A stretch of DNA of 64,000 nucleotides. Source: Lotus japonicus. Its lineage: Eukaryota > Streptophyta > Magnoliopsida > Fabales > Fabaceae. The stretch's first letter is position 1, and every line of letters starts with the position of its first letter. The position numbers and the translations under genes were made by a program. Location: positions 43,762,066 through 43,826,065 of the forward strand of contig NC_080042.1 of assembly GCF_012489685.1 (NCBI RefSeq). The letters run 5' to 3'. The notes below the pieces were generated by a model. It saw only the letters and a list, made by a program, of their open reading frames with translations. It had not been told where the DNA came from and searched no databases. This document shows, piece by piece, positions 1-12,298 of this stretch.

Positions 1-3000
1 TGTCACTGGGAAACCGATGTGTCCTGCTCCTGGATCTCTGCACCACAAAATCGTGAGTCCCTGATAAAAGCAGTATCCGGTAACTAGGTCAACATGCCAG
101 CCAGCACGGGACGGGAAATCAGCGTGGATCGCAAGGACTGGAGGGAAGCTCATTGTCACACCTGCTATCTGCATTTATAAAAATAAGTGCAAGGGTGAGT
201 CATACGCAACTTGCACAATAATACACATCAGATAAGATAAGCGTTAAAACATAAGCCAACATATTAAATACAAACATGTTAGCAAACACAAGTAGTAATG
301 CAATGTGGTTAATTCTGCCTTATATCTCCGTCCTTCGAATTGACTTCTCTCACTACTTCGTAGGAAATGGTGAGTTCATCGCCAACCTTTTTAATTTATT
401 TTCCTTTATTATGTGATGAATATGTTTTAAGGGCCCGAAGCTATTGCTTCGTTATCTTCTGAAAGTCGTCTCGGGAACATGGACACTCCTTACAGTCCAC
501 TCTTTACCAGACAATGATCGTTCAGTAGCTCACAGACAGAAGTACACGACTATGCGGTCCTTGTTGCATCACATCAGGCCGGCCTTTCCGGGACCCTGCC
601 GGTAGCTGATGGAGAGGTAGGGCCATTGCGTAAATCCCGGGTCAATTCATCTCTGAACATGACCACCTTTGGCGTCTCTGTGTTCCCACTCTCTTAGTGG
701 TAGTGACAGTACTTTCCTACTCCTTATTGCTCCTTAAGTGTATTTTCAAGTATCAATCATCTCCCCCTTATACTTCCATTAAGTCTCTAATAAATTAGAA
801 ACAAGCATCTGCTGCCTTACTTAGAGTAAGTACACCATAATTATTTTAGAGGTGGGATCTTTGACAAGATCAAGTAGTTTTAGGAATACAAGCGGAAGTT
901 CTATTCCGCCGTTTAATGGTTATGTACTTTTTAAATCGCTTAGAGAAAAATGGCTCACATGCGTATTCTATTATCATTATTTAATTGTTTACTCTAAATA
1001 TCCTAGGGTAATCCTAAGGTGTTATAGGTAGGTCGATTTCCAAAAGCAAGTATCGACAACTCATTAAATCGGGGATTATCTTTTCCCTCTTCCCACTACC
1101 TTAGATGCTTCAACGTATCGGAGACAATCCTGATACCATGTCATTTAGGCTCATAATCCTAAGTACCACTATATCCCATAATGTACTGTCATCCCTTTCT
1201 ACTGTGCATCACTTCAAGCATGAGACACAATCACAACAATTCAGCACAACATTTCATCCAATATTCATTCTTCAAGCACAACATCCAATCATACATCCAA
1301 TAACACATAAGCAAATAATAATATGCTTTCTACCGTAATAACGTTTAACTTATGAGTTGTGTACCAAGACAAGGTCTTGTATAACCCCTCTTACCTTTAA
1401 CCTTCACCAATAGAGGATCGTGTGTGTCTGAGATAGCTCCCTCTGCATCATTGATTATGCTTGGGTCAAGATAGGCTAATCGAGGCATTAAATCGTTCAT
1501 TACTATCGTTATTATTATTATTATTATGATGCCTTTTAACTATCAGTCTAGCGTCATTCTAACTTAACCTTGGTCTCAACTAACTAGGGTGTGACCTATA
1601 TTTTGTATGTCCACTAATCTGACCTAATTAGTTTTAAGTCACTAAATTATCCACTTAGGTTAATTACTAATTTAAAAACTACAACTTAATCATTTACCTC
1701 TATTATGCAAACTAATTTCATTTTCTAATAGCTAATTTCTATATCATCATCTCTGACTTTATGTCCTATATATTATCATTAATCTTCTGACTTCATTATT
1801 TTTAAGTCATTAATCTACTAATCTAACTCAAGCTAAAATATTTCTACTTAATTATTCTAATTACTTAAGCCATATTATGTAAATTAATTCTATAACTAAG
1901 CTACAACTCCTAAGTCTTCACCTACTCATGATTCTAGTGATTTTAGGTTCTGTTAAGCTCACTTTACTGTTATCAGCTTATGCTCAAGTTCAGAATCACT
2001 TATTTTAAGCACTTAATTCAAAGTCTACTTGCATACTAAGAAATCTATAAACTGAGCCTAATGCTAACATCTAATAGTCCATTCCTATAGTTTTCTACCT
2101 TCTGAGTTCAATGGAATCATCAATTTTAGCTTCGGGGCACTCTAACAGTGCCAATTCACGATTTCAGAGGCTGCCCACAAGGTGAAATTGGGGCTTTCCT
2201 CTTCAGGGCTCTATTGCTACAATTAGCTATCCTAAAAGCTCCTATGACGTTCCAGAAGCATAACCCAATCTTGTTTGCATGCCAACTCGCCCTCAGAAGC
2301 TCAACCCGATAGCTTCTTCGAGCTTCAAAAACCAAGGACCGGTTCTCCTAATTCCTAACGATTCATGGCTCTAAACTAGTCTAAAGCTTCCTATATATGT
2401 CCTAGAATGCTTAAGGGATCAATTTGGATCGAAAAAGAGCTAAAACGAGCAAGTTGCAGAACTTCATCGCCGGAAAATGCAGAGACCGCCGGAGAAGACG
2501 ATCGGAGGTTTGCAAAACGTGACCGCCGTGCTACTCCGGATACTGGAACTTGATCTACAGGTAGTGAGGAGTTGAATTGTGCTCGTGGGTGTGGCTGAAG
2601 TGCTCGGAGATGGGAGGAAAGTCGAGTTACAGGTCGGGGTCTCGCCGGAGCTTCGCCGGAGATGGTGAATGCTTCGTTTCTCGACCAAAACTTGACCACG
2701 AATAGTCGATTCTCTTCCTCTCCTCTCCAGGAACTCAATGGAACAAAAATGAAGGTCTAACTCTCTCTGGTTTGAGATATTCGAAGAGAAGAAGTTTCTG
2801 AACTTCCTCTCGGTTTTTCTCTTCTCTCAAGCTCTCTGGGCACTCTCTGTTGGTTCTAGGGCACTCTGTGGGTAGCTAGGGTCGCGTGGAGTTGAATGGT
2901 ACGGTTTATATAGGCTGAAAAGTGATTAAATGGCTAATCCAAGCTTAAGCACTTTCAAGGTTGCACCACCAATAGTTTTCATGCATGGTTATTATCCTAG

Positions 3001-3604
3001 GGCTTCTGGTTGCATGGGAGGGGTTTGGAAAGCTTCAGAAATCATCAAAGGTGATGAAGGAAGGGTGTCATGGCTGATTGCAAGCTTAGGTCATTGGTAC
3101 ACAAATCCTAGGGTACCGGTTGGTCGATTTCTTTATCATTTCTCATGTCGGGACAAAACTGATGCAATATTATACTGGTTCAGGCTTGTTAGTGCTAAAT
3201 TAGAGTGTATTTCCCCTCTCAAGGTTCAATATCATCTCTTTAGAGTGATTAAAGTATCACTCTTTTAGCTTGATTCGGGTTTCGATCACTCTGAGACAAT
3301 GCATTCATCATTGCCAAGAGATGTGATCAGATCATTTATTAAGCCTATCCTACCTCTATCTCGAGTTCATCCTCTTTTTGGGGTTATTATGACCATGCCT
3401 TTGGTACTCTTATTGTCGGGTCGATTTAAAGTCGATTTTCGCGCAAACAAGTAATACAGTAAAATATCACACATATACACATACACACAAACATATATAT
3501 ATATATATATATATAGTTAGATTGTTAGCGCGTATTTGCCTATTCCGACTTTCTAGGGTTTCGCATTTCCTATGAGGTCGTTACCTGGTTGGTGGGATGT
3601 TACA
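1..3604 (-). mobile_element. Partial long terminal repeat (Ty3/gypsy-type), left end outside window
   Basis: Read on the minus strand, this starts with TGTAACATCCC at 3604 and runs off the left edge. A TATA-like TATATAAACC (about 2905-2915, minus) lies about 690 bp from the LTR start, the same spacing as in the other long LTRs of this window. No retroelement protein is encoded. A 115-codon frame at 2391-2738 (minus) falls in the presumed leader and has no recognisable domain. The right junction abuts decayed copia pol of Sirevirus copy A, so the LTR probably inserted into it. A TSD cannot be checked because the other end is not visible. Confidence 0.6.
3493..3515. repeat. (AT)n microsatellite
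   Basis: A run of about 11 AT dinucleotides follows a CA-rich stretch, inside the LTR near its 5' end. Confidence 0.9.
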
Positions 3605-4795
3605 AAAAGTCTAAAGAAAATTGTGCAAATAGATGCCTCATGTCAAGAAGCTCCAAGAAAACTCTTTCAGATGGTGACTGGGCAGAATTCACACAGGAAA
3701 CACTGAGTCCTGTCAAGTTAAATGAGATCAATGATCCTTCAAAGCAAGCTCATAAGTTGCAAAGGGGTTCTGATGAATTGATTCAAGATCCAGGAACCGT
3801 GTGTGGAAGAATTAACAAGGTACTGATTAAGGGGTACAATAGAACTGACATAATCTCACTTGTCTTGATAGTCACAGGGAGGTTGATTTTTTCCGAGATA
3901 TTTGATGAAAAAGAGTGCAGAAACATGGTTGTCATACCATATGTCAGAACAAGGTATGAAACATATGAAGAACACTTTGATTGTGACTCCGAGTAAATGT
4001 GTCAGTATCTTGAACAAGGATGATTATCGGAAAAATATTACACAAAGAAGAACATCGTTGCTATTTCATGAAGAATTGATCAAGGTTATAAGTAAGGGAA
4101 ATAGCTGTCAAGGTTTGTGTAGCAGCAAGGTTGAGAGACTGGGTTCAAGCAGATCAGAGGGTACACTAAAATCTGAGGCATATGGAGTGTTGAAGAAGAG
4201 CTATCTCGTTAAAGCTACAGAAGAATGGTTGTTGTGGAAAAAGATTGATAGATCATGGTCTAGTAAATGGCAAAAATGGATTTCTGGGTTAAATACTGAG
4301 AGGAATTACATTGTTCTTGAACTTGGGCAAATCATGGGTGTGAGCAAGAATCATATGTCAAAACACGATGTTAAGCCTAATGTTACAACATTGTGCCATG
4401 ATTACCTGAAGGGGTTCATCTTTTTCAATGATCTGCATCATCATGACAGAAGCGAGCACACCAATAACTGCTATGTTGAAAGGTTAGTTGAAAGAGAGAT
4501 CTTGGTGAAACGTGTGGAAAATAGCCTCTTATTGTCAGATATTTGTGCTAAAATTATGGACAAGTTAGAGAAGTTAAAAAGGAAGTTAGGGATTTGGGTG
4601 TTAACTAATTTATTGCAGTTAATGACACATGTCAAAAGCAACGACTATATTGATCTCTATTTAACCGCCCATGATCGCATGTTGGAAGTCACAAACTGGT
4701 TTGTACATTTGTTCAAGAAACCTGATTATTCTCTTTCATTCGAGTGCAAACCCTGTAACAGTTATTTTTCACTTCTCCTTCAATTCTCTTGCACC
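3605..4795 (+). pseudogene. Sirevirus copy A: decayed pol (RT C-terminus and RNase H) fused in frame to env-like ORF
   Basis: Ty1/copia polymerase remnant. The 3' end is secure: KLEKLKRKLGI at about 4563-4595 and the following ~100 bp match the RNase H end and the pol-env linker of copy B at nucleotide level. Upstream similarity is weaker and pattern-based: a conserved Asp in a CHDY context, an SxxNTERNY segment where RNase H has its STAEAEY block, and an RT-like stretch near 3960-4020. The frame from 3902 is open through pol and into the env-like ORF. Where copy B has a TAG pol terminator, copy A has TTG, so the two proteins are fused. The rest of gag-pol would lie left of the LTR at 1-3604. 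Confidence 0.5.
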
Positions 4796-6787
4796 ATGTC
4801 TCACAATTCTGGTAATAAGAAAGCTGCTTGTCCGAAATTTGTTACCAATGAACATGGAGTGAAATTCATGGGAGTCACTTCATCTGCTTCAACACCTGTT
4901 AGGGTTACTCGATCCAACGCTGCAATGGCTTCAAATCAACCCTCCGGTCCCTCATCAAGAACACTAGGTTCAAGAATCAAGACCTCTGTGACAAAGAAGA
5001 AGAACAAAAAGGGAGAAGCTTCTCCCATTGTGAGTCTCTCTGACAACTCTGTTGAAAATCCTAGTGATGATCAACCCAAAATCATTCAAGATGAACAAGT
5101 TGATCAAGTAGTTGAAAACTATCTTGAAAAATTGACCAATGCTGCAGTTGGTCCAAATGTCGAACCAGATGTTGAAAAAGACACTCCTCCCTCTAGTTCT
5201 GAAGATAAAGGTCTTACTTCTGGTGATGAGAAGGAAGACAAGAAGGTTGAAACTGCCAGTGAAGAAACTCCATATGTGGAGGTTTCTGTCTAGAAGACCC
5301 CAATTTCCTCTTCCTAGAGAGAAACAGAAAGGATGGTTTCAGAAGAAGAAGACGACTCTGGTGATGAAATACTAATCAAGAAGACTCCAACTTCTGTGAC
5401 CAAGGCACCCAGATCTGTAAGCAAGAAGGATGCAGAGAGGAGAAGCAAGAAGAAGAAGGATCCAATGAACAAGACACCCAAGATGTACAAAAGATCTCAG
5501 GTACAAATTCCTGAGAAGAAGAAAAAGAAAGAAAAGAAGATTGAACCCTCTCCAGGAAGAAGAAGAAAGCATGTATCAGATTCTGATTCTGAGCCAGATG
5601 TCAGACAAGATGTTCCTGACAATGTGTCCTTTCATTTTCCAGACTCTGCTCAGAGATGGAAATATGTGGTTCAAAGGAGGCTTGCTATTGAAAGGGAACT
5701 TCATGCAGATGCCTTGGAACTCAAGGAAATTATGGATTTGTTGGTTAATGCAGGTTTGATGAAGACTGTCAAGGACATTGGCAGATGCTTCACTCATCTG
5801 GTTAGGGAGTTCATTGTGAACATCCCTACTGACTGTGATGATGAGAGCAGTTCTGAGTATAGGAAGGTATATGTCAGAGGAAAGTGTGTACATTTCTCTC
5901 CTGAAGTTGTGAATGAGTTTATGGGAAGAAGACCAGTGGCTGGACTTGATGAAGAACCTGAATTGAATAGGGTTGCTAAGACCCTGACTGGGAAGATGGT
6001 CAAGAAGTGGCCAAAGAAAGGATTGCTCCCATCTTGGAAATTGACTACAAAGTATGTTGTTCTTTTCAAGATTGGCTGTGCAAATTGGATGTCCACCAAT
6101 CATCTCTCTGGTGTAACCCCTCCCCTTGCAAGAATGCTATATCTTATTGGTACTAGTGGTGAATTTGACTTTGGCAAGCTTGTTTTTTATCAGACTCTGA
6201 AGCTTGCAAGCTCTTATGCTGTGAGACTGCCTATTCTATTTCCATGCCTTATGTCTGAACTCATAGTCAAACAACATCCTCATGTTGTGAGGCCTGATGA
6301 ACCTCAAGGTAAGAAACCTATGTCTCTCAAGTTTGATTATCGCTTGTTTGTTGGGACACATGTTCCAGACATTATGCTATCTGCTGCAAAGGGTCCTGCC
6401 AGTATCAGTGGTACTCAAGCATGTGGTACAAGCAAGGATGACATCTTGGCTGAATTGAGGGCTGTTTCCAAATCCTTGGATGCTACTATTCAGGCTTCCA
6501 AGATCAGGAAGAAGAGTGTGGACAAGCTCATCCAGGTCTTATCCCAGGCTCCTGCTGCTGCTGAGGAAGGGAACAGTGAAGACATTGCTGAGAATGTTGA
6601 GGATGACTCAACTGCTCATGAGGAAGAAGAGGCTCAGTATGAAACTGTAGGCGAAGAAGAGGATGCATCTGAACAGGATAATGAGGAGACTGGTGCAGAA
6701 GAGGCGGAGGATGTCACTAGCTCCATAGTTCTAGCCCTCGTAGCACCTCTCTTTAATTTCTTTTGGATGTATTTGAGCCCTGTGTGA
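4796..6787 (+). pseudogene. Sirevirus copy A envelope-like ORF (two in-frame stops)
   Basis: A 664-codon frame downstream of pol, the position of the env-like ORF in SIRE1-type Sireviruses. The start ATG is at 4796 and reads MSHNSGNKK. The order is: Ser/Thr/Lys-rich N-terminus; acidic and Lys-rich linker with basic runs around 5430-5570; a folded-looking central domain (about 5610-6360; DNVSFHFPDSAQRWKYV... to the VGTHVPDIML motif), which I believe corresponds to the plant 'putative transposon protein' family; a helical stretch; and a very acidic tail. TAG stops at 5291-5293 and 5315-5317 break the N-terminal third, and the remainder is open. The last ~20 codons are hydrophobic, unlike copy B. 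The function of such proteins is unproven. Confidence 0.75.
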
Positions 6788-7279
6788 CTATGTGCGCTCC
6801 GTATTTGCTCCTGGTCTGTATAATTCTTGAATATGGTGCTGATGACTTCTGTGGATAGCTCTAGTAAGCAATTGGATGCTATTATGTTATGACTACCTTT
6901 GCCAAATTATGCTAATAAGGGGGATAGTATTTGGTTATCTCTGGTATTTGGTAGCTGGTTCTTTATGGCTTTTTGCTATTGTGATTTGGTAGCTTCTTGC
7001 TACTGTGCATTTGTATGTTCTATACAAACAACATCTTGTTGTTTGTGATAGTTGATTGTGTGCTGTTGTGCTAAAACTCTGATATGGTGTTCTGCTGCAC
7101 TGAGAATGGTTCTGAGATGGAAATGTGCATAGATGATGCTACTAGCTATGTTGATGTGTAAGCTACCTTGTTTGTGTGGATGCTCTTCTATGTTGATTCA
7201 AGTTTTTCAAGTTCCAAGATGGTGAAGAGTTCTTTATGGTAGTGGATTGTATTAGCTAAAATTTGACAAAGGGGGAGAT
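6788..7279 (+). other. Sirevirus copy A 3' untranslated region with polypurine tracts
   Basis: This is a T/G-rich noncoding stretch between the env-like ORF and the 3' LTR. It carries AATAAGGGGGATAG at about 6903-6916 and ACAAAGGGGGAGAT at 7266-7279, directly before the LTR. Repeated polypurine tracts of this type are characteristic of Sireviruses, and the second one is the expected plus-strand primer. Confidence 0.7.
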
Positions 7280-8195
7280 TGTTGTTCCTTTGTTATGTTG
7301 TCTGCATTTTAGCTAAGATAAGTTTTTGCCCAACATGTCGGACCCGATGTCACAACATCTTGCCTGTGACATCTGTCCCTGCGAAACCTGCAATGAGTTG
7401 GCTAGGTTTTCTGTGAAGCTTCGTTTTGATTACTTGGTGATCAAGCTAGGGTATTTCTGGAAGCTTCTATGCGCCGTGCAAGGATTATATTCTATGTGAT
7501 CAAATCGGTTTCAATGATTTGATCTGAGATTGTGTGTGGGAGTTTTATTTCTGAAATAGGAAACTTATTATTGAAGACTTTTCTGCAGATTTGTTTCCTA
7601 GTAACTCCTTGAGTGTTGTGTGGACCTTTGCTCGTCCAAGCTCATCGAAGACAAGGCCTAGATGACTGCTATATATGAAGACCGAAACCTAGTGTTTAGG
7701 AAGAGAGCTTCTGTTGAGTAAAACTAGGGTTTACTCTTGTCTAAGTTCACACTTGTTGTTCTCTCAGCTTATTCATGTATTGATTCTTTTGCTGAGAGTT
7801 GAGTTTTTTGTTGTTTGATCATGAGATCTGTCTTTGCTCTTGTTGTGAGCTATTAATCACTGTGGCAGTGATTGAGAGAAAGTGAGAGGGGCTCTCATAC
7901 TTAGGGGGAGGACTAAGTAATAAACACTTGTAGAGATAGGTAGAAAAGGCTATGAACTGGGGCAGTTCAATTAAGACCTTTTGTGTACAATTTCTCTGAA
8001 TAGTGGACTATCTTTCTCTTGGGTGAAAACCCTCCAGACGTAGGTGATTTTGCACCGAGCTGGGTTAACAATCTCGTGTGTCTTGTCTCTGTTTATGTTC
8101 TTTATATTGCACATTCAATTAACCGTTTTGTATCATGTTGTACAAGATGTCTTAGACATCTGGTAGAACATCTGTCCGCGTGTGCCATAATTTCA
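7280..8195 (+). mobile_element. Sirevirus copy A 3' LTR
   Basis: 916 bp, starting TGTTGTTCC and ending ATAATTTCA. It is collinear with the minus-strand LTR at 22008-22927 (920 bp), sharing the start, the GGGGGAGGACTAAGTAATAA-like block, the CTGGGGCAGTTCA block and the TAGACATCTGGTAGAACATCT block. A polypurine tract precedes it immediately. The five bases after it (ATCCC) would be the TSD, but the 5' LTR is not in the window. Confidence 0.85.
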
Positions 8196-8223
8196 ATCCC
8201 CCACCCCCTTTCTACTTTTCTTC

Positions 8224-9371
8224 ATGGCACCCAAGCGCCAAACCAGAAACTCCTCACGCCGCACCACTCCAACTTTCCCCCCACGACGCGAGACAATGCC
8301 CGGGGTGTTGTCCGTACCTTCTCCTCCTTGCGGGGTTCCCCTCGAGGCGTCGGAGGTTAAGGCCTTCCGGCTTAGAACCTTCGCTACCCTTCCTCCTTCT
8401 GCCAAAACCGCCCCTTCTCAAGAAGGCATCAACCAGCCTTCTGATTACGAAAGCCACAACTCCATTTCGAGTCTTTCCTCAGAGATCAGGGGCTTTTGCC
8501 ACGATATTCCATAGGTAAAATCCTTGTTTATGGCGGTTGCACGGATGATGATCGCCCCTGGCAGCATCGCTCGAACGACGATCATCGAAGCTTCCACTTC
8601 TTGTTTATCTACGAGTATATGTTCATTGAGTTGGAGATAAAGCTTCCTTTCTCCCCTTTTTACAGCTCCATTCTGAGGGACATCAACGCCGCTCCCTGCC
8701 AACTGCACTCCACGCATGGGCGTTTATGAGGTGCTTTGAGATCCTCTGCGATGCCATTAAATGCGAGCCATCACCCACCCACCTTTTCTATTTCTATGAC
8801 GTGGACGCAAAGTCCTTGCAGTCACGCGGCTGGGTATCTCTTAAAGCCTGGCCTGGCCGCAAACGCCTCAACCCCTTTAAGTCCAACGTTAAATCCAACT
8901 TCGTTGAAGGTTTTTTAAAATCGGGCTAACTCATGAATACCTTGAGGTCTATACACTGAACGACGGGACCGCACGTTTTCCCTTTTACTGGACGGAGGAG
9001 CCCAATAGCATCCTCGACCCGCCGAAAGACTCCAATATTAGATTCTTCATACTTTGCGACTGTCGTCGCCTCGTGAACTCCTTCGTCTTGTTGCTCGAGG
9101 CGAAATAAATCGAGCTGCGCTGGCAGATGTTCATTTCTCCGTTGAAAGTCAGCAACACTACGAGTCATTCGTCGCCAGTCTCCTTGTGGGATTGTCAAAC
9201 GAGGCGACGAAATTGACTCCGACGTCGGAGTTTCCTGCCGTGAAACCGATGAAAGTGAAGATGATAGCAGAGGAGTCGGTGAAGGTGGAGGAATCGGCCG
9301 CTCTAGCAGCACCTCCTCGCGTTTTCCCTGTTCCGATGGAACGCGTCGTCATCGACCGCGAGTTTCCATAA
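8224..9371 (+). pseudogene. Antisense extra ORF of a Tat-like gypsy element (putative gypsy-type transposon family)
   Basis: A GC-richer block with coding character, starting MAPKRQTRNSS at 8224. Segments in successive frames join by small frameshifts near 8510, 8712 and 8925. One segment contains the QLH...AWAFMRCFEILC block, another RGWVSLK, another FPFYWTEEPNSILDPP. These fit the plant family I know as Transposase_28 (PF04195), often found as an additional ORF of Tat/Retand-type gypsy elements. It runs opposite to the adjacent PBS and LTR. A further open segment follows (about 9110-9371, ending ERVVIDREFP). It is broken and not expressible as it stands. Confidence 0.55.
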
Positions 9372-9488
9372 GAAATTGCCTAAAGAATACTGAGAATCAA
9401 GAAATCCTTCAGAAATCAAGGAATTCAACAGCAATTGGAGCTTCTTTCTGTGCAACCAATCCACATGATCTGGGAGTAGACAATTTAT

Positions 9489-9509
9489 GGTTCCCCACAG
9501 ACGACGCCA
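9489..9509 (-). promoter_or_regulatory. Primer binding site of Tat-like gypsy element
   Basis: The minus strand reads TGGCGTCGTCTGTGGGGAAC, one base off the TGGCGCCGTCTGTGGGGA primer site typical of Tat-clade gypsy elements. It is two bases inside the LTR end at 9512. Confidence 0.7.
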
Positions 9510-9511
9510 AA

Positions 9512-9816
9512 TGTTCTTTCCATGAACATTGAGGGAGGGTATAGCCCCTAGTGTAGAGAAATTGCACATAGAGAGAGAAAGTTAGAGAGAGAATATAACT
9601 GAATTTCATGTGTTATTTGGCCAATGAGCCAAGACTCTCTTAAAATGGTAACCGCTCCCTATTTATAGTGGGGGAGCTAGGCCTAGAACGCGTAACTGCC
9701 TCTGTTGGGCAAGTTAGGACTCGCTTAAGGAGGCCCAACTCCCAGGCCGGGCAACCGCCGCTTGGTGGGTAACCCCTGGGCGTAGGCACCAAGGGGGCTC
9801 GCCCAGTCCAACGACA
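9512..9816 (-). mobile_element. Short LTR (5' LTR) of Tat-like gypsy element
   Basis: 305 bp on the minus strand, from TGTCGTTGGACTGGG to AAGAACA, with a CTATAAATAGG TATA box in the middle and the PBS directly downstream. Right flank is TGAAG, and the partner LTR is absent. The element is truncated at or near 8196, where copy A's LTR ends. The LTR sits in the 3' untranslated region of Sirevirus copy B, whose sequence resumes at 9817. Confidence 0.65.
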
Positions 9817-9961
9817 TGAAGAACTAGCATACTTATCCATAAAAAAGAGCTGTAGTAGCTAACCAAAGTGCACTGAGATCAGTTCTTAAAATTATTACAG
9901 ACCAAGAGAGTAAAATTCATAGAGCCAGCAGGATTTAACAAATACATCCAAAGAAGAAAAA

Positions 9962-11132
9962 TCAAAGATAAGCACTGTGAGTAGCAGAATTGGTAGAACC
10001 AGTGACATCTTTTTCTTCATCAAACTCTTCTTCTTCTCCAGCAGTCTCATACCGAGCTTTCTCTTCTTCAACTTCAACATTCTCATTCCCAGCAATCACA
10101 GCTTCCTCTTCAAACTCTTCTTCCTCAGCAGCAGCAGGAACATCAGTCAGAGCTTTGATCAGTTGATCAACATTATGCTTCCTAACCTTGCAGGCTTGTA
10201 TGGTGTCTTGCAGGGTCTTGGAAATTTCTTGCAATTCGCCCACAATATCCTCCTTGCTCGACCCAGGTGCCTTAGTGCCACTGGAACTGACAGTTCCCTT
10301 TGCAGCAGACAACATAATGTCTGGAACATGTGTCCCAACAAACAAACAGTAATCAAATTTGAGAGGCAGAGGTTTCTTACCTGGAGGTTCATCAGCCATC
10401 ACAATGTTAGGATGTTGGTGCAGAATCAGTCAAGACAAAAGACAAGGAAACATAATAGGTAGCTTCACAGCAAAAGATCCAGCATGCTTAAGAGTCTGCT
10501 CATAGACAAGATTTCCAAAATCAATATCACCTCCTGTTCCAATAAAATAAAGCATTTTGGTCAGTGGAGGAGTCACTCCAGAAAAATGTTGGGTAGCCAT
10601 CTAGTTTGCAGTGCTTATTTTGTAGAATACATCATACTTTGCAGTCAAATTCCCAAAGGGTAACAACCCTTTCTTTGGCCATTTCTTGATCAACTTTCTA
10701 GTGAGGGTGTTAGCAACCCCGTCCAAGTCAGGCTCCCCCTTAGTCACAACATTAGGGCTTCTCCCCAAATAAGTTTTAATCACTTCAGGTGAGAAGTCTA
10801 CATACTTCCCCCTCACAAACACTTTTATGTACTCAACATTGTCCTCATTATCACTATCAGAGGGAATGTTCACAATGAACTCCCAGGTCAATTCAATAAA
10901 ACACTTACCCAACCCTTTGACAGTCTTCATCAAACCAGCTTGTTCAAGAAGATCAGTGATCTCTGTGTAACTCAAGGCTTCTTCACTTAACTCTTTTTCA
11001 ATAGCAATCCTTCTCTGAAAAACAAATTTCCATCTTTGAGCGAATTCTGCAGAGTGGAAGGACACATTGTCCATTGGGGCATCAGGTATTTTTCAAAGGA
11101 ATTCTCTTCCCCTTGACTCTTTTTCTAGGACT
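9962..11132 (-). pseudogene. Sirevirus copy B envelope-like ORF, C-terminal two thirds
   Basis: Roughly 60% identical at protein level to the central and C-terminal parts of copy A's env-like ORF, including the NVSFH, VRGKYVDFSPEV, KKWPKKGLLP and VGTHVPDIMLSAAKG blocks. Breaks: a frameshift near 11083, a Trp codon turned to TAG at 10601-10603, and another stop near 10424. From 10402 to 9962 the frame is open, with a Glu-rich tail. It ends before the hydrophobic stretch that copy A reads into. It is separated from its N-terminal part by the Athila-like LTR. Confidence 0.75.
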
Positions 11133-12298
11133 TGATGGCCCTCGTTTAGTAGTGTTTTTAGGGTCATTTTTTAGTGAATTTTGAGTCTTTTCTCTTTGTC
11201 TCATGTAGTGTTACATGCATTCTCATGCATTTTTATATTTATTTGAATCTTTGTTTAGTTTTGGTAATTTTGTAGTTTTATAAGGGTCTTTCTTGCATTT
11301 TAAGTAAGTTTAGGACTTGCATGTGTTTCGTACTTAATTGTGAGGACTATTATGTTTTTAATTCTTTGAATTTCTTGATATTGTTGTGCTCAAGCGCCAG
11401 CACTCCAGAAGCTTTTTGCCTTCAGCTTCTTCAGGAGCGCTCAAGCACCCCTATGCAACGCTTGAGCGCCTTGGCTCGACCCGGTTGCCTATAAATAAGG
11501 CTTTTGGCCATTTTGTTCAGAACTTTTGACTTTTAGTTGGAATTTTACCAAGTATTGAAGCTTAGAAAGTGCTTTTGGGGCTTGTGGGAAGCTTCCACCT
11601 TGTATTTTCCAGGTTTTCTTTACATTTCTTGCATGGATTCACTAGCCATGAGTGGCTAGTTTACTTTTTTCTTTGGGTTTAAGTGATTCTATAAAACTCT
11701 AGTTATAATTCCTATCTCTATGCCTTTGCTCTTGATTCTACCTTGAATTTCAATTCCATTTTCATGCTTAGCTTGAATGTACATCTTTCTATAGACTAGA
11801 CTATAATCATATCAGTAGATTGTTGTAGTTTGGGGACATGAATTGAGATTGACCCTTCTATGCTTGCTACTAGGAATAGAGGAAGGGTTGGGTTTTGTTG
11901 GCCTGAACATAAAGAACTTAGAGCCTCAAATGCATGATTAGGTACACAAGGAATTGGGCCTAACTTTCAGTTTAAGGGAATTGCTTGTGTGAGGCATCAA
12001 CAGGTAGTTAACTAGGCTAGAGCAACAAGGAATGAATCAAGATCTCATTTGCATAGGATAGGTTGGCTAGAGTGGATTAGATGATCGATAACACTAGGCA
12101 TTTTAATCAATTGATATTTTCGTCACCTTAACAATTGCTTTCTTGACAATCTCTTGTCTCAACAACTAAACCAAACAATTGAATCTTTTATTGCTTTTGC
12201 AACTTTCAAACTTTGCGCTTAAACCCACGACTCTCACAATCCATGTGGATTCGATATTAAAACCCGGAGATATCTGTACACTTGCAGATTGACCAACA
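11133..12298 (+). mobile_element. Solo LTR, Athila-like gypsy, inserted in env-like ORF of copy B
   Basis: A noncoding 1.17-kb block interrupts the env-like ORF between the EPDVEQD codons and a basic segment. Proposed termini are TGATGGCCCTCG at 11133 and TTGACCAACA ending 12298. The 3' end, with a GTACACTTGCAGATTGACCAACA-like context, and the GCCTATAAATAAGG TATA box near 11490 fit Athila/Cyclops-type LTRs. Flanks GGACT and GACAT do not form a clean TSD, so the left boundary may be off by some tens of bases. Confidence 0.6.

Noticed and set aside
2391..2738. 115-codon minus-strand frame in the left LTR
   Set aside because: It lies in the presumed leader of the LTR, is unsupported by a second copy in the window, and has no recognisable motif.
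5576..6103. 175-codon minus-strand frame
   Set aside because: Antisense shadow of the env-like ORF. No domain, and composition mirrors the sense strand.
11133..12298. TSD for the Athila-like LTR (GGACT/GACAT)
   Set aside because: Only two of five positions agree, so no TSD is claimed and the left boundary is given as tentative.
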